Source: Halomonas socia
GTDB lineage: Bacteria; Pseudomonadota; Gammaproteobacteria; Pseudomonadales; Halomonadaceae
Assembly: GCF_010977575.1 (NCBI RefSeq)
Contig: NZ_CP048812.1
Coordinates: 1,922,001-1,986,000 of the forward strand
Direction: 5' to 3'
Length of the DNA stretch: 64,000 nt
Of the stretch, positions 45,254 through 56,261 are shown one piece after another (the stretch's first letter is position 1; each line of letters begins with the position of its first letter). The notes below the pieces were generated by a model that did not search any database, had not been told where the DNA came from, and worked only from the letters and a program-made list of their open reading frames with translations. Position numbers and translations under genes: made by a program.

Positions 45254-45909
45254 AGGGTGGCATCCTCCGCACCGAGGTTGTCGAGCTTGAGTTGTACGCC
45301 GTACAGCGACTGGCCGTGTTCCACGGCCAGTGCCATGGCCTGGCGATAGGCGTCGCGGGCTTCGTCATCGCGCTCCAGGGCAACGAAGGCGTCGCCGCGG
45401 ATATCCTCGCGCTGGGCCGATAGCGAGTCGGGCAGGCCGCCGTCGAGCACCTCGAGGGCGGCCTCGGGGTTGCCGTCGGCGATCTGTACCCGTGCCAGGC
45501 GCAGCCGCGCCAGGGCCTGGACGTAGTCGCGGGCATTGCCGTCGATGACGTCGCCGAGCGCGGCACGCGCCGCGGCCAGGTCGCCCTCGGCGACTGCCAG
45601 GCGCGCCTCGATCAACTGCGCCAGATCGGCGTAGAGGGTGCGGCCATGGTTGTCGGTGATTTCGTCGATCAGCCCGCGCGCCTCGGCACGCCCACCCTCG
45701 TCGAGCTCGGGGTCGGCGGCCAGGCTGAGCAGCTGCTGATAGCGCAGCGAGGCGGCCTCGGCCTGGTTATCCTGATAGTTCTGCCAGGCGTTCCAGCCCA
45801 GCACGCCGGAGATGGCGATTACCACCCCGGCAATCAGCGAGGTGCCATTCTGCTTCCACCAGGCCTTGATGGCATCAAGCTGTTCTTCTTCGCTTCTCAG
45901 CTCCGCCAC
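45250..45909 (-). CDS. yfgM: YfgM-like TPR protein, periplasmic chaperone/ancillary SecYEG factor
   Basis: Inner-membrane anchored protein of 219 residues: N-terminal cytosolic MAELRSEEEQLDAIKAWWKQNG, one transmembrane segment (about residues 22-42) and a periplasmic TPR-like domain. In E. coli YfgM associates with SecYEG and PpiD. Position between hisS and bamB supports the identification. Confidence 0.92.
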   Translation of the reverse strand: MAELRSEEEQLDAIKAWWKQNGTSLIAGVVIAISGVLGWNAWQNYQDNQAEAASLRYQQLLSLAADPELDEGGRAEARGLIDEITDNHGRTLYADLAQLIEARLAVAEGDLAAARAALGDVIDGNARDYVQALARLRLARVQIADGNPEAALEVLDGGLPDSLSAQREDIRGDAFVALERDDEARDAYRQAMALAVEHGQSLYGVQLKLDNLGAEDATL

Positions 45910-45963
45910 GGGCGGTCTCCTCTAAATCGGAATGCGTGCCACGGCGCCGTTGCGCCGCGGCGA

Positions 45964-47253
45964 TCAAGCAACGTTCAGCAGTTCGCACAGCGCCGCGGCC
46001 AGGCCGTCACGCGGCAGGCTGCACTGTTGGCGATCGTCGCGCAGGAATTTCACGGTAACCGTGCCCCCGGCGAGTTCATCCTCGCCCAGCAGCAGCGCCA
46101 GCCGTGCGCCGCTCTTGTCGGCCTTCTTGATCTGGCTCTTGAAGCTGCCGCCGCCGCAGTGTACCTGAACGCGCAGCGCAGGTAGCGCCTCGCGCAGCGT
46201 CTCGCCGAGCAGCAGCGCCTCGCGGCCGGCAGCGGCGTCCATGCCCAGCAGGTAGAGATCGAGGGCCGGGGTGGCCTCAGTGGGCACCAGGTCGAGGGTC
46301 TCGAGCAGCAGGATCAGCCGCTCGATGCCCATGGCGAAGCCCACCGCCGGGGTCGGCTTGCCGCCCAGCTGCTCGACCAGGCCGTCGTAGCGGCCGCCGG
46401 CGCACACCGTGCCCTGGCTGCCCAGCGCGCTGGTGGTCCACTCGAACACGGTGCGCGAGTAGTAGTCGAGACCGCGCACCAGCCGCGGGTTGATCACATA
46501 GCCGATGCCGGCGGCATCGAGGGTCGCGGTAAGCGCCTCGAAGTGCTCGCGGGACTCGGCGTCGAGGTGATCCATCAGCTGCGGCGCGGCGTCGAGCATC
46601 ACCGCCATGTCGGGGTTCTTCGAGTCGAGGATACGCAGCGGGTTGCTGGTGAGGCGCCGCCGCGAGTCCTCGTCGAGCAGCTCGAGGTGCTGCTCGAAGT
46701 AGGCCACCAGGGTCTCGCGGTAGGCGGCACGCGCCTGCAGCGAGCCAAGCGAGTTGAGTTCCAGGGTGACGTGCTCGAGCAGGCCGAGCTGTTTCCACAG
46801 CCGCGCCGAGAGCAGGATCAGCTCGGCGTCGATGTCCGGCCCTTCGAGGCCGAAGGTCTCGACACCGACCTGGTGGAACTGCCGATAGCGGCCCTTCTGC
46901 GGGCGCTCGTGGCGAAACATCGGCCCCTGGTACCAGAGCCGCTGGGTCTGGTTGTGCAGCAGGCCGTGCTGCATGGCGGCGCGCACGCAGCTGGCGGTGC
47001 CCTCCGGGCGCAGGGTGAGGCTGTCGCCGTTGCGGTCGTCGAAGGTGTACATCTCCTTCTCGACGATATCGGTAACCTCGCCGATGGAGCGCGCGAACAG
47101 CGCGGTCTGCTCGACGATCGGCATGCGCATCTCGGCATAGCCGTAGCGCTGCATCAGTCCCTGCACCTGGGCCTCGAAATACTGCCAGTACGGCGACTGG
47201 TCGGGCAGCAGGTCATTCATGCCACGAATGGCCTGGATCTTCTTGTCGCTCAA
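45964..47253 (-). CDS. hisS: Histidyl-tRNA synthetase
   Basis: Class II synthetase, about 429 residues. Motif 1 region near MNDLLPDQS, motif 2 near [21 protein letters not shown], histidine-binding [15 protein letters not shown] and motif 3 [11 protein letters not shown]. The start is set at TTG 47253: AAGGAG lies six bases upstream, and the resulting [17 protein letters not shown] matches the family N-terminus. The alternative ATG at 47271 has no ribosome site and would contain the AAGGAG inside its own coding sequence. It follows ispG by 28 bases. Confidence 0.95.
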   Translation of the reverse strand: MSDKKIQAIRGMNDLLPDQSPYWQYFEAQVQGLMQRYGYAEMRMPIVEQTALFARSIGEVTDIVEKEMYTFDDRNGDSLTLRPEGTASCVRAAMQHGLLHNQTQRLWYQGPMFRHERPQKGRYRQFHQVGVETFGLEGPDIDAELILLSARLWKQLGLLEHVTLELNSLGSLQARAAYRETLVAYFEQHLELLDEDSRRRLTSNPLRILDSKNPDMAVMLDAAPQLMDHLDAESREHFEALTATLDAAGIGYVINPRLVRGLDYYSRTVFEWTTSALGSQGTVCAGGRYDGLVEQLGGKPTPAVGFAMGIERLILLLETLDLVPTEATPALDLYLLGMDAAAGREALLLGETLREALPALRVQVHCGGGSFKSQIKKADKSGARLALLLGEDELAGGTVTVKFLRDDRQQCSLPRDGLAAALCELLNVA

Positions 47254-47281
47254 CGCTTGCTCCTTACTCATCGCCGGGCAC

Positions 47282-48397
47282 TCAGGCGTCCCTGGCGAGC
47301 ACGTCCTGTTCGGCCTGCTCCTTGAGGCGTACCCGCTCCCGAATCAGACGCTCGAGGTCGTCGATCAGGTGGTCGTTACGCAGCTTGCTGGCCGGTTTGC
47401 CGTCGATGTAGACGAGATTGGCGGGGCTGCCGCCGGTCAGGCCGACGTCGACTTCCTTGGCCTCGCCGGGGCCGTTGACCACGCAGCCGATCACCGACAC
47501 GTCGAGCGGGGTCATGACGTCCTCGAGGCGCTCCTCGAGGGCGTTCATGGTGCCGATCACGTCGAAGTTCTGGCGCGAGCAACTGGGGCAGGCGATGAAA
47601 TTGATGCCCTTGCTGCGCAACCGCAGGCTCTTGAGCATGTCGAAGCCGACCTTGATCTCCTCGACCGGGTCGGCGGCCAGCGACACGCGGATGGTGTCGC
47701 CGATGCCGTCCATCAGCAGCATGCCCAGGCCGATCGACGACTTGACGGTGCCCGAGCGCAGCCCGCCGGCCTCGGTGATACCGAGGTGCAGCGGCTGCTC
47801 GATGCGGCTGGCCAGGTCGCGATAGGCGGCTACCGCCATGAACACGTCGGAGGCCTTGACGCTGACCTTGAAGTCGGGAAAGTCGAGGCGCTCGAGGTGG
47901 TCGATATGGCGCATCGCCGATTCGACCAGCGCCGCCGAGGTCGGCTCGCCGTACTTCTTCTGCAGATCCTTCTCCAGGGAGCCGGCGTTGACGCCGATGC
48001 GGATCGGGATGCCGTTGTCGCGGGCTGCCGAGACCACCGCTCGGACGCGTTCCTCGCGGCCGATGTTGCCGGGGTTGATGCGCAGGCAGTCGACGCCCAG
48101 TTCGGCAACGCGCAGGGCGATCTTGTAGTCGAAGTGGATGTCGGCGACCAGCGGTACCGCCACTTCGCGCTTGATCTTGCCGAAGGCTTCGGCGGCGTCC
48201 ATGTCGGGCACCGAGACGCGCACGATATCGGCACCGGCGGCCTCGAGCTGGCGGATCTGCGCCACCGTGGCGGCCACATCGAGGGTGTCGGTATTGGTCA
48301 TGCTCTGCACCGAGATCGGCGCACCGCCGCCCACCGGTACCCTGCCGACGTGGATCTGGCGTGACTGACGACGTGTGATTGGAGACTGAGCGTGCAT
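47282..48397 (-). CDS. ispG: (E)-4-hydroxy-3-methylbut-2-enyl-diphosphate synthase IspG
   Basis: Iron-sulfur enzyme of the MEP isoprenoid pathway, 371 residues from ATG 48397 ([18 protein letters not shown]). It has the TIM-barrel with [24 protein letters not shown]-type sequence and LRINPGNIG, and the 4Fe-4S ligands in ACPSCSRQ and [10 protein letters not shown]. An in-frame start at 48433 would overlap the rodZ 3' end and lacks support. In the conserved rodZ-ispG-hisS order. Confidence 0.96.
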   Translation of the reverse strand: MHAQSPITRRQSRQIHVGRVPVGGGAPISVQSMTNTDTLDVAATVAQIRQLEAAGADIVRVSVPDMDAAEAFGKIKREVAVPLVADIHFDYKIALRVAELGVDCLRINPGNIGREERVRAVVSAARDNGIPIRIGVNAGSLEKDLQKKYGEPTSAALVESAMRHIDHLERLDFPDFKVSVKASDVFMAVAAYRDLASRIEQPLHLGITEAGGLRSGTVKSSIGLGMLLMDGIGDTIRVSLAADPVEEIKVGFDMLKSLRLRSKGINFIACPSCSRQNFDVIGTMNALEERLEDVMTPLDVSVIGCVVNGPGEAKEVDVGLTGGSPANLVYIDGKPASKLRNDHLIDDLERLIRERVRLKEQAEQDVLARDA

Positions 48398-48407
48398 AGT
48401 GACTAGG

Positions 48408-49469
48408 TCATTCTCCCAGGGTGAAGCGGGCAACGTTGTTGCTGCCGGCGTAGCCGGTCAGGTCGACCTGTTCGCCGAGATAGCGCAGCTCGACGCCGGT
48501 CACGTTGCCTACGGTGAGACGGAAGGGCGGCTCGCCCTCGACGGTGGCCTGGGTGCCGGGCTCCTGCAGGCCGACGAACACGCGCTGGTTGCCGGCATCG
48601 AATATCTCGGTCCAGGACTGCTCGTTGAAGGTCAGCTGCAATACGCCAGGGTCGGCGGCGCCGGTGTCATCGGCGGCGTCGGCCTCCTCGACCTCGGCGC
48701 TGGCCGCTTCGGCCAGATCGCCGACGGCCGGCTCGTCGTCGCTCGTGGCATCGTCAGCGGCATCCGTGTCGGTGGCCGCCTCGACCAGTGCCGGGTCTTC
48801 GACCAGCGGCTCGGCGGTCGGTTCATCGGCGGGGGCGTCGAGCGGCGGCTCCTCGGCCAGCAGCGGGTCATCGCCGGCGGGGCCATCGAGCGGGGCGTCG
48901 TCGACCAGCCCCAGGTCGCTTTCATCATCGGGTAGCGGCGGCAGCGGCTCACTGCCGGAGGCGAGGTCCTCTTCGCCTTCGGTGATGGTGGTGCCGTCGA
49001 GGGTGTCGACGGCTACCGGTTCGCCGCCGCCCATGCCCAGCAGGTCGGTGCCTTCACGGCTCTGCCACCACAGCAGGGTAAGGCCGAGCAGCGCCACGAT
49101 CACCAACAGGGTGACCAGCTTGAATAGCCAGGCACCGAGCTTGGAGGGTGGCTTGGTGACGTGCACCGGGGTCACCTTGCGCTCGGCCTCGGCGCTGCCG
49201 AAGCGCGCATTGTAGGCGGCGACGACCGGCTTGTCGTCGATGCCCAGCAGCCGTGAGTAGGCGCGCAGGTAGCCGCGGCGGTAGGCGGCCACCGGCACTT
49301 CGTCGTAGCTGTCGCTCTCCAGGCCGCGCACCACCGCCGGGCGCAGGTTGAGGGCGGTGGCCACCTCGTCGAGGGGCATGCCCTGGCGCTCGCGTTCGCG
49401 CTTGAGCATATCGCCGGGTGACGATTGGGGGGCAAAGTCCGCTACGTCGTTATCGTGAGTGTCGCTCAT
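48408..49469 (-). CDS. rodZ: RodZ-like cytoskeleton protein
   Basis: Rod-shape factor linking MreB to the membrane, 353 residues. Cytoplasmic helix-turn-helix (about residues 18-95; [24 protein letters not shown]), one transmembrane segment (113-135), then a very acidic periplasmic linker (about residues 155-265, dominated by Asp, Glu, Ala and Pro) and a C-terminal DUF4115 domain ([13 protein letters not shown], ending in beta strands). The acidity of the linker fits a halophile. Flanked by pilW and ispG. Confidence 0.93.
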   Translation of the reverse strand: MSDTHDNDVADFAPQSSPGDMLKRERERQGMPLDEVATALNLRPAVVRGLESDSYDEVPVAAYRRGYLRAYSRLLGIDDKPVVAAYNARFGSAEAERKVTPVHVTKPPSKLGAWLFKLVTLLVIVALLGLTLLWWQSREGTDLLGMGGGEPVAVDTLDGTTITEGEEDLASGSEPLPPLPDDESDLGLVDDAPLDGPAGDDPLLAEEPPLDAPADEPTAEPLVEDPALVEAATDTDAADDATSDDEPAVGDLAEAASAEVEEADAADDTGAADPGVLQLTFNEQSWTEIFDAGNQRVFVGLQEPGTQATVEGEPPFRLTVGNVTGVELRYLGEQVDLTGYAGSNNVARFTLGE

Positions 49470-49499
49470 GGCTGAGCATCCTTCGTCAATATTCGGTGA

Positions 49500-50246
49500 T
49501 CAGGGTGCATGACCCAGGGCATTGAGCTGCTCGGTGAAGAAACGCCGGTTCTCGCTGTCGTCGCGCGCATCGGCGATGTCGCGGGCCAGTTCGAGACTGG
49601 CCGGCGTAGTGCCGGCCAGGCGCATGAACGATTGCAGCTGTTCCCAGGCCCGCGCATGGTTGCCCCGGGCATATTCGATCTCGGCCAACGTGAAATAACT
49701 GCGCGGGCTACGCGAGTCGATGGCCTGGGCGCGCTCGAGGTTGGTGACTGCCGCGCCGAGATTGCCCATTTCGCGCTGGCACTGCCCCAGATTGGCGAAC
49801 AGTTGGGCGCGATTGTCGTATTGGGTATCGTGAGTGGCCTGCTCGAGCTGCGTGCAGGCCTCTCTCAGGCGGCCCTGGTCATACAGGAAGGCCGCATAGT
49901 TGTTGCGCGCCCGAGTGTAGCCGGCATCGGCCGAGAGGGCGCGTTGGAAGTGTTCGTCGGCGAGTTCGTCCTCGCCCTGGCGCTGATAGACCATGGCCAG
50001 CGCCTGCAGCGTCTCGGGGTCGTTGGGCGCCATCGCCAGGGCACGGTTCAAGGCGCCCTGGGCGCGCGGGAGGTTGTCGCGTTCGAGGTAGGCCATGCCC
50101 AGCTGGGTGTAGGCTTCGGCCGGATTGGTGCCGCTGTCCGGCTGTGCCGGTTGGCTGCTGCAGCCGGTCAGCCAGGCGGCGCCGAGCAGGCCGATCAGTA
50201 GCGGCCGTAGCGAGCGGCATCCTGGCTGGGTGTAGCGACGAATCAT
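49500..50246 (-). CDS. pilW: Type IV pilus biogenesis/stability lipoprotein PilW (PilF)
   Basis: Outer-membrane lipoprotein pilotin with TPR repeats that helps PilQ secretin assembly. It has 248 residues, signal sequence ending GAAWLTGCSS (lipobox LTGC) and about six TPR units (AYTQLGMAYLERDNLPRAQ, ARNNYAAFLYDQGRLREA, and others). ATG 50246 follows GAGAGG. The start at 50264 would add six residues before that site. Encoded between rlmN and rodZ, its usual place. Confidence 0.92.
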   Translation of the reverse strand: MIRRYTQPGCRSLRPLLIGLLGAAWLTGCSSQPAQPDSGTNPAEAYTQLGMAYLERDNLPRAQGALNRALAMAPNDPETLQALAMVYQRQGEDELADEHFQRALSADAGYTRARNNYAAFLYDQGRLREACTQLEQATHDTQYDNRAQLFANLGQCQREMGNLGAAVTNLERAQAIDSRSPRSYFTLAEIEYARGNHARAWEQLQSFMRLAGTTPASLELARDIADARDDSENRRFFTEQLNALGHAP

Positions 50247-50376
50247 CGAATCCTCTCGGCGCATGGGAGTAAGGTCGCATCGGGCAGCCGTGCGGAAGCT
50301 GCAATGTGCAACAACAGCTTGAAAAACCTACCCATCAAAGCGCTGTGTCCGGTTGAAGTCAAGGTCGCCACCCGCC

Positions 50377-51504
50377 TCAGTCGGCGTCGAGCTGAATCGA
50401 TTGAATATAGCGGGCGTGGCGCTTGGTGCGATCCTTGACGCGACCCACCAACTGGCCGCAGGCGGCATCGATGTCGTCGCCGCGGGTGGTGCGAACCGGG
50501 GCATTGTAGCCCAGCTCGTAGAGCCATTGCTGAAAGCGCATCACCTGGTTGCGCGACGGCTTCTCATACCCTGAGTGCGGGAAGGGGTTGAACGGGATCA
50601 GGTTGATCTTGCACGGCAGTTCGCGCAGCAGTTCGGCCAGCTGGGTGGCGTGCTGCTGCTGGTCGTTGACGTCCTTGATCAGGGTGTATTCGATGGTCAC
50701 CACGCGGGCGCTGTCACACTTGGCCAGGTAGCGATGGCAGGCGTCGAGCAGGGCGCGGATGTTGTACTTGCGGTTGATCGGCACCAGCTCGCTGCGCAGC
50801 TCGTCGGTGGCGGCATGCAGCGAGATCGCCAGGCTCACGTCGATGTCGTCACCCAGCTTGTCGAGCATCGGCACCACGCCCGAGGTGGACAGGGTAACGC
50901 GACGCTTGGACAGGCCGTAGGCGCTGTCGTCGAGCATCAGCTTCATCGCCGGCACCACATTGTCGTAGTTCATCAGCGGTTCGCCCATGCCCATCATCAC
51001 CACATTGGTGACGGCACGCTGGGCGGTATCCTTCTGCGGCCCCGCGCTGCGGCTGGCGACCCACACCTGGCCGATGATCTCGGCGGAGGTAAGGTTGCGC
51101 TGAAAGCCCTGCTTGCCGGTGGAGCAGAAGCTGCAGTCCAGCGAGCAGCCGACCTGGGACGACACGCACAGGGTGCGGCGCGAGCCGTTGTCGGCGGGAA
51201 TCAGCACGGTCTCGACGTAGCTGCCGTCCTCCACCTCGAGCACCCACTTGCGGGTGCCGTCGCTGGAGGTGCCTTCATAGACCACCCCCGGCCCGCGGAT
51301 CTCGGCGACCTCGGCCAGCCGCGCGCGCAGCGCCTTGGAGAGGTTGGTCATGGCCTCGAAGTCGTCGCAGCCTTCGTGGTGGATCCACTTCATGACCTGC
51401 GCGGCACGGAACTTCTTCTCGCTGATGGAGAGAAAGAAGGCCTCCATCTGCTCACGAGACAGGCCCAGCAGGTTGGTGCGTTGGGGAGCGGTAGTGGCAG
51501 TCAT
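50377..51504 (-). CDS. rlmN: Dual-specificity rRNA/tRNA methyltransferase RlmN
   Basis: Radical SAM enzyme that methylates A2503 of 23S rRNA and A37 of some tRNAs. It has 375 residues; cluster motif [29 protein letters not shown], and the catalytic Cys near the C-terminus in DIDAACGQL, together with [11 protein letters not shown]. In the conserved order ndk-rlmN-pilW. Confidence 0.97.
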   Translation of the reverse strand: MTATTAPQRTNLLGLSREQMEAFFLSISEKKFRAAQVMKWIHHEGCDDFEAMTNLSKALRARLAEVAEIRGPGVVYEGTSSDGTRKWVLEVEDGSYVETVLIPADNGSRRTLCVSSQVGCSLDCSFCSTGKQGFQRNLTSAEIIGQVWVASRSAGPQKDTAQRAVTNVVMMGMGEPLMNYDNVVPAMKLMLDDSAYGLSKRRVTLSTSGVVPMLDKLGDDIDVSLAISLHAATDELRSELVPINRKYNIRALLDACHRYLAKCDSARVVTIEYTLIKDVNDQQQHATQLAELLRELPCKINLIPFNPFPHSGYEKPSRNQVMRFQQWLYELGYNAPVRTTRGDDIDAACGQLVGRVKDRTKRHARYIQSIQLDAD

Positions 51505-51570
51505 GGCAGTCAGCGAGTCGGTGGGGCAGGGGGCGCTGGGCGCCCCTGCGGGAAGGCGTGACGCGCTTCC

Positions 51571-51996
51571 TCAGCGCGGGCAGATCTCGTCGGCACCAAA
51601 GAAGTAGGCGATCTCGCGCTCGGCCGAGGCGGCGGAGTCGGAGCCGTGCACGGCGTTGGCGTCGATGGACTGGGCGAAGTCGGCGCGAATGGTACCGGCG
51701 GCGGCTTCCTTGGGATTGGTGGCGCCCATCAGCTCGCGGTTCTTGGCAATCGCGCCTTCGCCTTCGAGCACCTGCACCACCACCGGGCCGGAGGTCATGA
51801 AGCCGACCAGGTCACCAAAGAAGGGACGCTCCTTGTGCTCGGCGTAGAAACCGCCGGCCTTGCCTTCATCGAGATGCAGCATCTTGGCGGCGACGACCTG
51901 AAGGCCGGCCTTCTCGAAGCGTGCAATGATCTCGCCAATGGCGTTCTTGGCGACGGCATCGGGCTTGATGATGGACAGGGTGCGTTCGGTAGCCAT
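51571..51996 (-). CDS. ndk: Nucleoside diphosphate kinase
   Basis: Balances NTP pools; 141 residues from ATG 51996 ([18 protein letters not shown]). It has the active site [20 protein letters not shown] with the phospho-His, and RADFAQS. Longer in-frame starts upstream give non-family sequence. Confidence 0.97.
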   Translation of the reverse strand: MATERTLSIIKPDAVAKNAIGEIIARFEKAGLQVVAAKMLHLDEGKAGGFYAEHKERPFFGDLVGFMTSGPVVVQVLEGEGAIAKNRELMGATNPKEAAAGTIRADFAQSIDANAVHGSDSAASAEREIAYFFGADEICPR

Positions 51997-52232
51997 GGGA
52001 CGTGTCTCCGTTGGGTGGTGTGAAACGGGCAGTGTGAAAAAGAAAGGGTGCAATCGGCTCATCGCGGATGACATCGCGCCGCCCGCGGCAGCCATGACGA
52101 GCATGGAGCCGCGGACGGCGCGACGTGAATCAGGATCGGCGCAAGGGCTGGCGGTGCGAGCGCCGCCGTTCCGATTAGCCGCGCATTATAGCGCTTTCCC
52201 GTGGCATCCAACAATCATCGCGCCGCGGCGCC

Positions 52233-52559
52233 TCATACGGTGAAGCTTTCGCCGCAGCCGCACTGGTCCTTGACGTTGGGGTTGTTGAAGCGGAAGAAAC
52301 GGTTGAGCCCTTCCGAGACATAGTCGACTTCGCTGCCGTCGAGCATCTCCAGCGCCTCGGGGGCGACGAAGACACGTGCGCCGTGCTCCTCGAAGGACAC
52401 GTCGTTGGCGGCGGCTTCGTCGGCGAAGTCGAGCACGTAGCTGTAGCCCGAGCAGCCGCTGGGCTTGACCGTGACGCGCAGGCCAAGGCCCTGACCACGC
52501 TCCTCCAGCACCTGCTGGATCTGCTGGGCGGCGGCGGTAGTGATCGAAAGATGGGCCAT
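52233..52559 (-). CDS. iscA: Iron-sulfur cluster assembly protein IscA
   Basis: A-type Fe-S carrier of 108 residues. The three metal ligands are present: TSGC-like PSGCSGYSYVLDF and the C-terminal KDQCGCGESFTV. The NPNVKDQCGCGESF tail matches IscA more closely than ErpA. ATG 52559 follows a purine-rich AAGGAGG site. It is separated from iscS by 85 bases with no iscU between them. Confidence 0.92.
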   Translation of the reverse strand: MAHLSITTAAAQQIQQVLEERGQGLGLRVTVKPSGCSGYSYVLDFADEAAANDVSFEEHGARVFVAPEALEMLDGSEVDYVSEGLNRFFRFNNPNVKDQCGCGESFTV

Positions 52560-52644
52560 GATGTTGCCTCCTTGAGAAACGCTGCCCGATGGCAGCCACT
52601 CTAGCATAAAGGGCGTTGCATGAAGGGTGTCGACGGCTCGCCGT

Positions 52645-53793
52645 TCAGCGGCGCAGCGCGGTGATGGCGTGGCGCAGTTCGTGGATGGCGGTGTCGACAT
52701 CCTCGTGCCGGGTAAAGCGGCCGAAGCTGAAGCGCAGCGAGGCCAGTGCCCGGGAGCGCGGTACGCCGATACCCTTCAGTACATAAGATGGCTCGACGCT
52801 CGCCGAGTTGCAGGCCGAGCCGGTCGAGATCGCCAGATGGCGCAGCGCCATCAGCAGCGACTCGCCGTCGACGCCGTCGAAGGCCAGGTTGACGATGTTG
52901 GGCACCGCCACCTCGACCGCGGTATTGCGATGCACGCCGTCGAGGTCGGCAAGCCCGGCCAGGAATCGGTCGCGCAGTTCAGTGATGTGGCGTTGGTCGG
53001 CCTCGCCCTCGGCGGCGGCCAGGGCGAAGGCCTCGCCCATGCCGACGATCTGGTGGGTGGCCAGGGTGCCGGAACGCATGCCGCGCTCGTGGCCGCCGCC
53101 GTGGATCAGCGCTTCGAGGCGGATATCCGGGCTGCGCCGCACGTAGAGGGCGCCGATGCCCTTGGGGCCGTAGAGCTTGTGCGCCGACAGCGACAGCAGA
53201 TCGATGCCCATGGCGGCGACGTCCAGCGGCAGCTTGCCGGCGGCCTGGGCGGCATCGACATGGAAGGCCGCGCCGCGGGCGTGGCTGACCTCGGCCAGCG
53301 CGGCCAGGTCGTTGATCACCCCGAGCTCGTTGTTGACCGCCATCAGCGACACCAGCACGGTGTCGTCGCGCAGCGCCTCGGCCAGCTGGGTGGGCGTGAT
53401 GCGCCCGTCGGGCTGCGGATCGAGCCAGGTTACCTCGAAACCTTCGGCCTCCAGTGCCTTGGCGGTATCGACGATCGCCTTGTGTTCGATGTGCGAGGTC
53501 ACCAGATGGCGCCCGCGGGCGCGATTGGCGCGCATGAAGCCGATCAGCGCCAAGTTGTTGGCCTCGGTGGCGCCGCTGGTCCAGACGATCTCGCGCGGGT
53601 CGGCGCCGATCAGGTCGGCGACCTGGCGCCGCGCACCTTCCACCGCCTGCTCCGCCAGCCAGCCGGGCATATGGCTGCGCGAGGCGGGATTGGCGAAGGT
53701 GCCGTCCATGGTCAGGTGGCGGGCCATGATCTCGGCGACGCGGGGGTCGACCGGGGTGGTGGCGGCGTAGTCGAGGTAGACCGGAGCGCTCAT
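52645..53793 (-). CDS. iscS: Cysteine desulfurase IscS
   Basis: PLP enzyme that mobilises sulfur from cysteine; 382 residues from ATG 53793 ([19 protein letters not shown]). Motifs are [42 protein letters not shown] (PLP Lys), [12 protein letters not shown] and [11 protein letters not shown] with the catalytic Cys. The usual E. coli IscS C-terminus (about 404 residues) is shortened. It overlaps iscR by four bases. Confidence 0.93.
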   Translation of the reverse strand: MSAPVYLDYAATTPVDPRVAEIMARHLTMDGTFANPASRSHMPGWLAEQAVEGARRQVADLIGADPREIVWTSGATEANNLALIGFMRANRARGRHLVTSHIEHKAIVDTAKALEAEGFEVTWLDPQPDGRITPTQLAEALRDDTVLVSLMAVNNELGVINDLAALAEVSHARGAAFHVDAAQAAGKLPLDVAAMGIDLLSLSAHKLYGPKGIGALYVRRSPDIRLEALIHGGGHERGMRSGTLATHQIVGMGEAFALAAAEGEADQRHITELRDRFLAGLADLDGVHRNTAVEVAVPNIVNLAFDGVDGESLLMALRHLAISTGSACNSASVEPSYVLKGIGVPRSRALASLRFSFGRFTRHEDVDTAIHELRHAITALRR

Positions 53794-54260
53794 GGCGGCG
53801 ACACCGCGATGGTGGCGTCGTCGGTGCGGCGCCGCTGGCGCGCGGCGATATGCTGCACTTCGTGGCGCTCGACCAGGGTGCCGAGGGTGATGCCGTCGAG
53901 GAAGCCGTGGATTTCCTGGGACAGCTCGCACCATAGGTGATGGGTCAGGCACACATCGCCGCGCTGACAGTCGGACAGCCCCTGGCAGCGGGTCGCATCC
54001 ACCGATTCATTGACCGCGTCGATCACCCGTGCCACCGAGATGCTGGCCGGCGGATGAGCCAACTGGTAGCCGCCGCCGGGGCCGCGCACGCTCTTGACCA
54101 GCTGAGCCCGGCGCAGGCGGGCGAACAGCTGCTCGAGGTACGACAGCGAGATCTCCTGACGCTTGGAGATATCGGCCAGGCAAGAGGGACCCTGCCTGGC
54201 GTTGAGGGCCAAGTCGAGCATCGCGGTGACGGCGTAGCGTCCTTTGGTGGTCAAGCGCAT
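53790..54260 (-). CDS. iscR: Rrf2-family Fe-S regulator IscR
   Basis: Fe-S sensing repressor of the isc genes. It has 156 residues; winged helix at [19 protein letters not shown], wing motif [14 protein letters not shown], and three cluster cysteines in [20 protein letters not shown]. Start ATG 54260 matches the family. First gene of the short iscR-iscS-iscA group. Confidence 0.95.
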   Translation of the reverse strand: MRLTTKGRYAVTAMLDLALNARQGPSCLADISKRQEISLSYLEQLFARLRRAQLVKSVRGPGGGYQLAHPPASISVARVIDAVNESVDATRCQGLSDCQRGDVCLTHHLWCELSQEIHGFLDGITLGTLVERHEVQHIAARQRRRTDDATIAVSPP

Positions 54261-54297
54261 AGGGTCATCGCAGCCTGATGGCGGATCGCAAAGCGCC

Positions 54298-54327
54298 ATT
54301 ATGGGAAAAACCCAGCACCCCGGTCAA
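54298..54327 (-). promoter_or_regulatory. Candidate promoter of iscR-iscS-iscA
   Basis: Minus-strand TTGACC (54322-54327) and CATAAT (54298-54303) with an 18-base spacer containing a T-run, about 38 bases upstream of iscR. A plausible sigma70 promoter; no clear IscR operator consensus was recognised. Confidence 0.5.
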
Positions 54328-54347
54328 CTTTAGCCGCTCTGCCTGGC

Positions 54348-55187
54348 TCAGCGGTTGTCGCCGCCATCACCGGGTGGTTGCTCGTCGCGCGGCGGGCAGC
54401 AGCTGTCGACGTCGTCGAGAATCTCGGCGAAGTCCTCGTCGCGCAGTTCCGGCAGGCGGCCATCGCGATAGCTGGCGTCGAGCTTGCGCAGCGTGCCGCA
54501 CATCTGCTCGATGCGCTCGTCGACGGCGTGCATATGGTCGAGCATTGCCTGCATCGAGCGCGCCACCGGGTCGGGCATGTCCTGGCTGACCCCGTAGGCA
54601 TCGAAGCCGAACTTCTGGCAGATCGCTTCGCGGCGTGCCGGGTCGACGTCGAGTGCCGCCTCGACGTCGGGATCGGCGCGCTTGACGACCTTGCCGGGAA
54701 TGCCGACCACGGTGGCGCCGGCCGGCACCTCCTTGGTGACCACTGCGTTGGAGCCCACCTTGGCGCCGGCGCCGACGCTGAACGGGCCGAGGATCTTGGC
54801 GCCGGCACCGACGATCACGCCGTCGCCCAGCGTCGGGTGGCGCTTGCCCTTGTTCCAGCTGGTGCCACCCAGGGTCACGCCCTGGTAGAGGGTAACGTCG
54901 TTGCCGATCTCGGCGGTCTCACCGATCACCACGCCCATGCCGTGGTCGATGAAGAAGCGCCGGCCGATGGTCGCGCCGGGGTGGATCTCGATGCCGGTCA
55001 ACCAGCGCGAGAAGGTCGACAGGGTGCGCGCCAGCCACTTGAGGTTCTTCTGCCACAGCCAGTGGCCGCAGCGGTGCAGCAGCAAGGCGTGCAGGCCGGG
55101 GTAGTTGGTCAGCACTTCGAGGAAGTTGCGCGCCGCGGGGTCGCGGGCGAACACGCTGTTGATGTCTTCACGCAGTCGGGCAAGCAT
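54348..55187 (-). CDS. cysE: Serine O-acetyltransferase CysE
   Basis: First step of cysteine synthesis from serine, 279 residues. It has the N-terminal helical region with [21 protein letters not shown] and the hexapeptide left-handed beta helix ([24 protein letters not shown], with further repeats such as [14 protein letters not shown]). The C-terminal tail, about 80 residues after the helix, is longer and more acidic than in short plastid-like SATs and ends in [11 protein letters not shown]. Cysteine feeds IscS, which fits its position beside iscR. Confidence 0.95.
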   Translation of the reverse strand: MLARLREDINSVFARDPAARNFLEVLTNYPGLHALLLHRCGHWLWQKNLKWLARTLSTFSRWLTGIEIHPGATIGRRFFIDHGMGVVIGETAEIGNDVTLYQGVTLGGTSWNKGKRHPTLGDGVIVGAGAKILGPFSVGAGAKVGSNAVVTKEVPAGATVVGIPGKVVKRADPDVEAALDVDPARREAICQKFGFDAYGVSQDMPDPVARSMQAMLDHMHAVDERIEQMCGTLRKLDASYRDGRLPELRDEDFAEILDDVDSCCPPRDEQPPGDGGDNR

Positions 55188-55288
55188 GCGGCAATCCTTG
55201 AATGACGGTGAGCCGGTCGCGCAGGCGCGGCCGTAGGCGGCTAAGTTCATTATTGGGCTGGGGTCGGCCCCCTGCAAGGCAGCGCTGG

Positions 55289-56065
55289 CTAGCCTCGCGG
55301 GGGCTCGCTACAGTGTTTTTCCACCGCGCTGAGCATGCCGCGCAGGATGTTGACTTCCATCTGGTCGGGGCGTGCACGCAGATAGAGGCGGCGCAGTCGC
55401 GCCATCAGGTGGCGCGGCTTGGTCGGATCGTGGAAGTCGACGTCGATCAGCACCCGTTCGAGATGCTCGAAGAAGCGCTCGAGGTCGGCATGGCTGGCCG
55501 GCGGGTTGTCCCAGGCTACGCCGAAGGGCTGGTTCTGCTCGGTGATCTCCGGCGCCTCGCTGTGCTCGGCGGCGAGCCATGCCAGGCGGCACTCGTAGGC
55601 CAGCACCTGCACCGCGGTGGCCAGATTGAGAGAGCTGAACTCGGGATTGGAGGGGATATGCACATGGGCGTGGCAGCGTTGCAGCTCGGCGTTGGTCAGG
55701 CCGCTGTCCTCGCGGCCGAACACCAGCGCCACCCGGGTGCCGTCGCCGGCCAACTCGCCGGGCAAGCGCTCGCCAAGCTGGCGCGGCGCCAGCATCGGCC
55801 ACGGCAGGGTGCGCGAGCGGGCGCTGGCGCCCACCACCAGGCTGCAGTCGGCGACCGCTTCCTCCAAGGTCTCGACCCGCCGCGCCGCGGCGAGAATGGT
55901 ATCGGCGCCGGAGGCGCGGGAAATCGCTTCCGCCGAGCGGTGCTCGCTGCGCGGTGCCACCAGTGCCAGGTCGCCGAGCCCCATGTTCTTCATGGCGCGT
56001 GCGGTGCCGCCGAGATTGCCGGGGTGGCTGGTGCCGATCAGCACGATGCGGATGGAGTCGAGCAT
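55289..56065 (-). CDS. trmJ: tRNA (cytidine/uridine-2'-O-)-methyltransferase TrmJ
   Basis: SPOUT-class enzyme methylating position 32 of tRNA, 258 residues from ATG 56065. Motifs are [41 protein letters not shown] and [22 protein letters not shown] (the SAM-binding knot). It is upstream of cysE on the same strand and divergent from suhB, an arrangement common in gammaproteobacteria. Confidence 0.95.
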   Translation of the reverse strand: MLDSIRIVLIGTSHPGNLGGTARAMKNMGLGDLALVAPRSEHRSAEAISRASGADTILAAARRVETLEEAVADCSLVVGASARSRTLPWPMLAPRQLGERLPGELAGDGTRVALVFGREDSGLTNAELQRCHAHVHIPSNPEFSSLNLATAVQVLAYECRLAWLAAEHSEAPEITEQNQPFGVAWDNPPASHADLERFFEHLERVLIDVDFHDPTKPRHLMARLRRLYLRARPDQMEVNILRGMLSAVEKHCSEPPRG

Positions 56066-56261
56066 GGAGAGCCTTGGCGCAGTGCATTCAGGGCGCATAG
56101 TCTAGCATGACGGTGGCGCGCTGCGCAGGCCGGAGGCGTCGACGATGGCCCCCGACGGCGCTTTCTGCTAGCATGCGCGGCGTCGCCCGTCAGCCCTGTC
56201 TCACCGCGGCTCAATCGTGCAACATGTTCTTTAACAGCTACCGACTCCTCAAGGCCCGATC

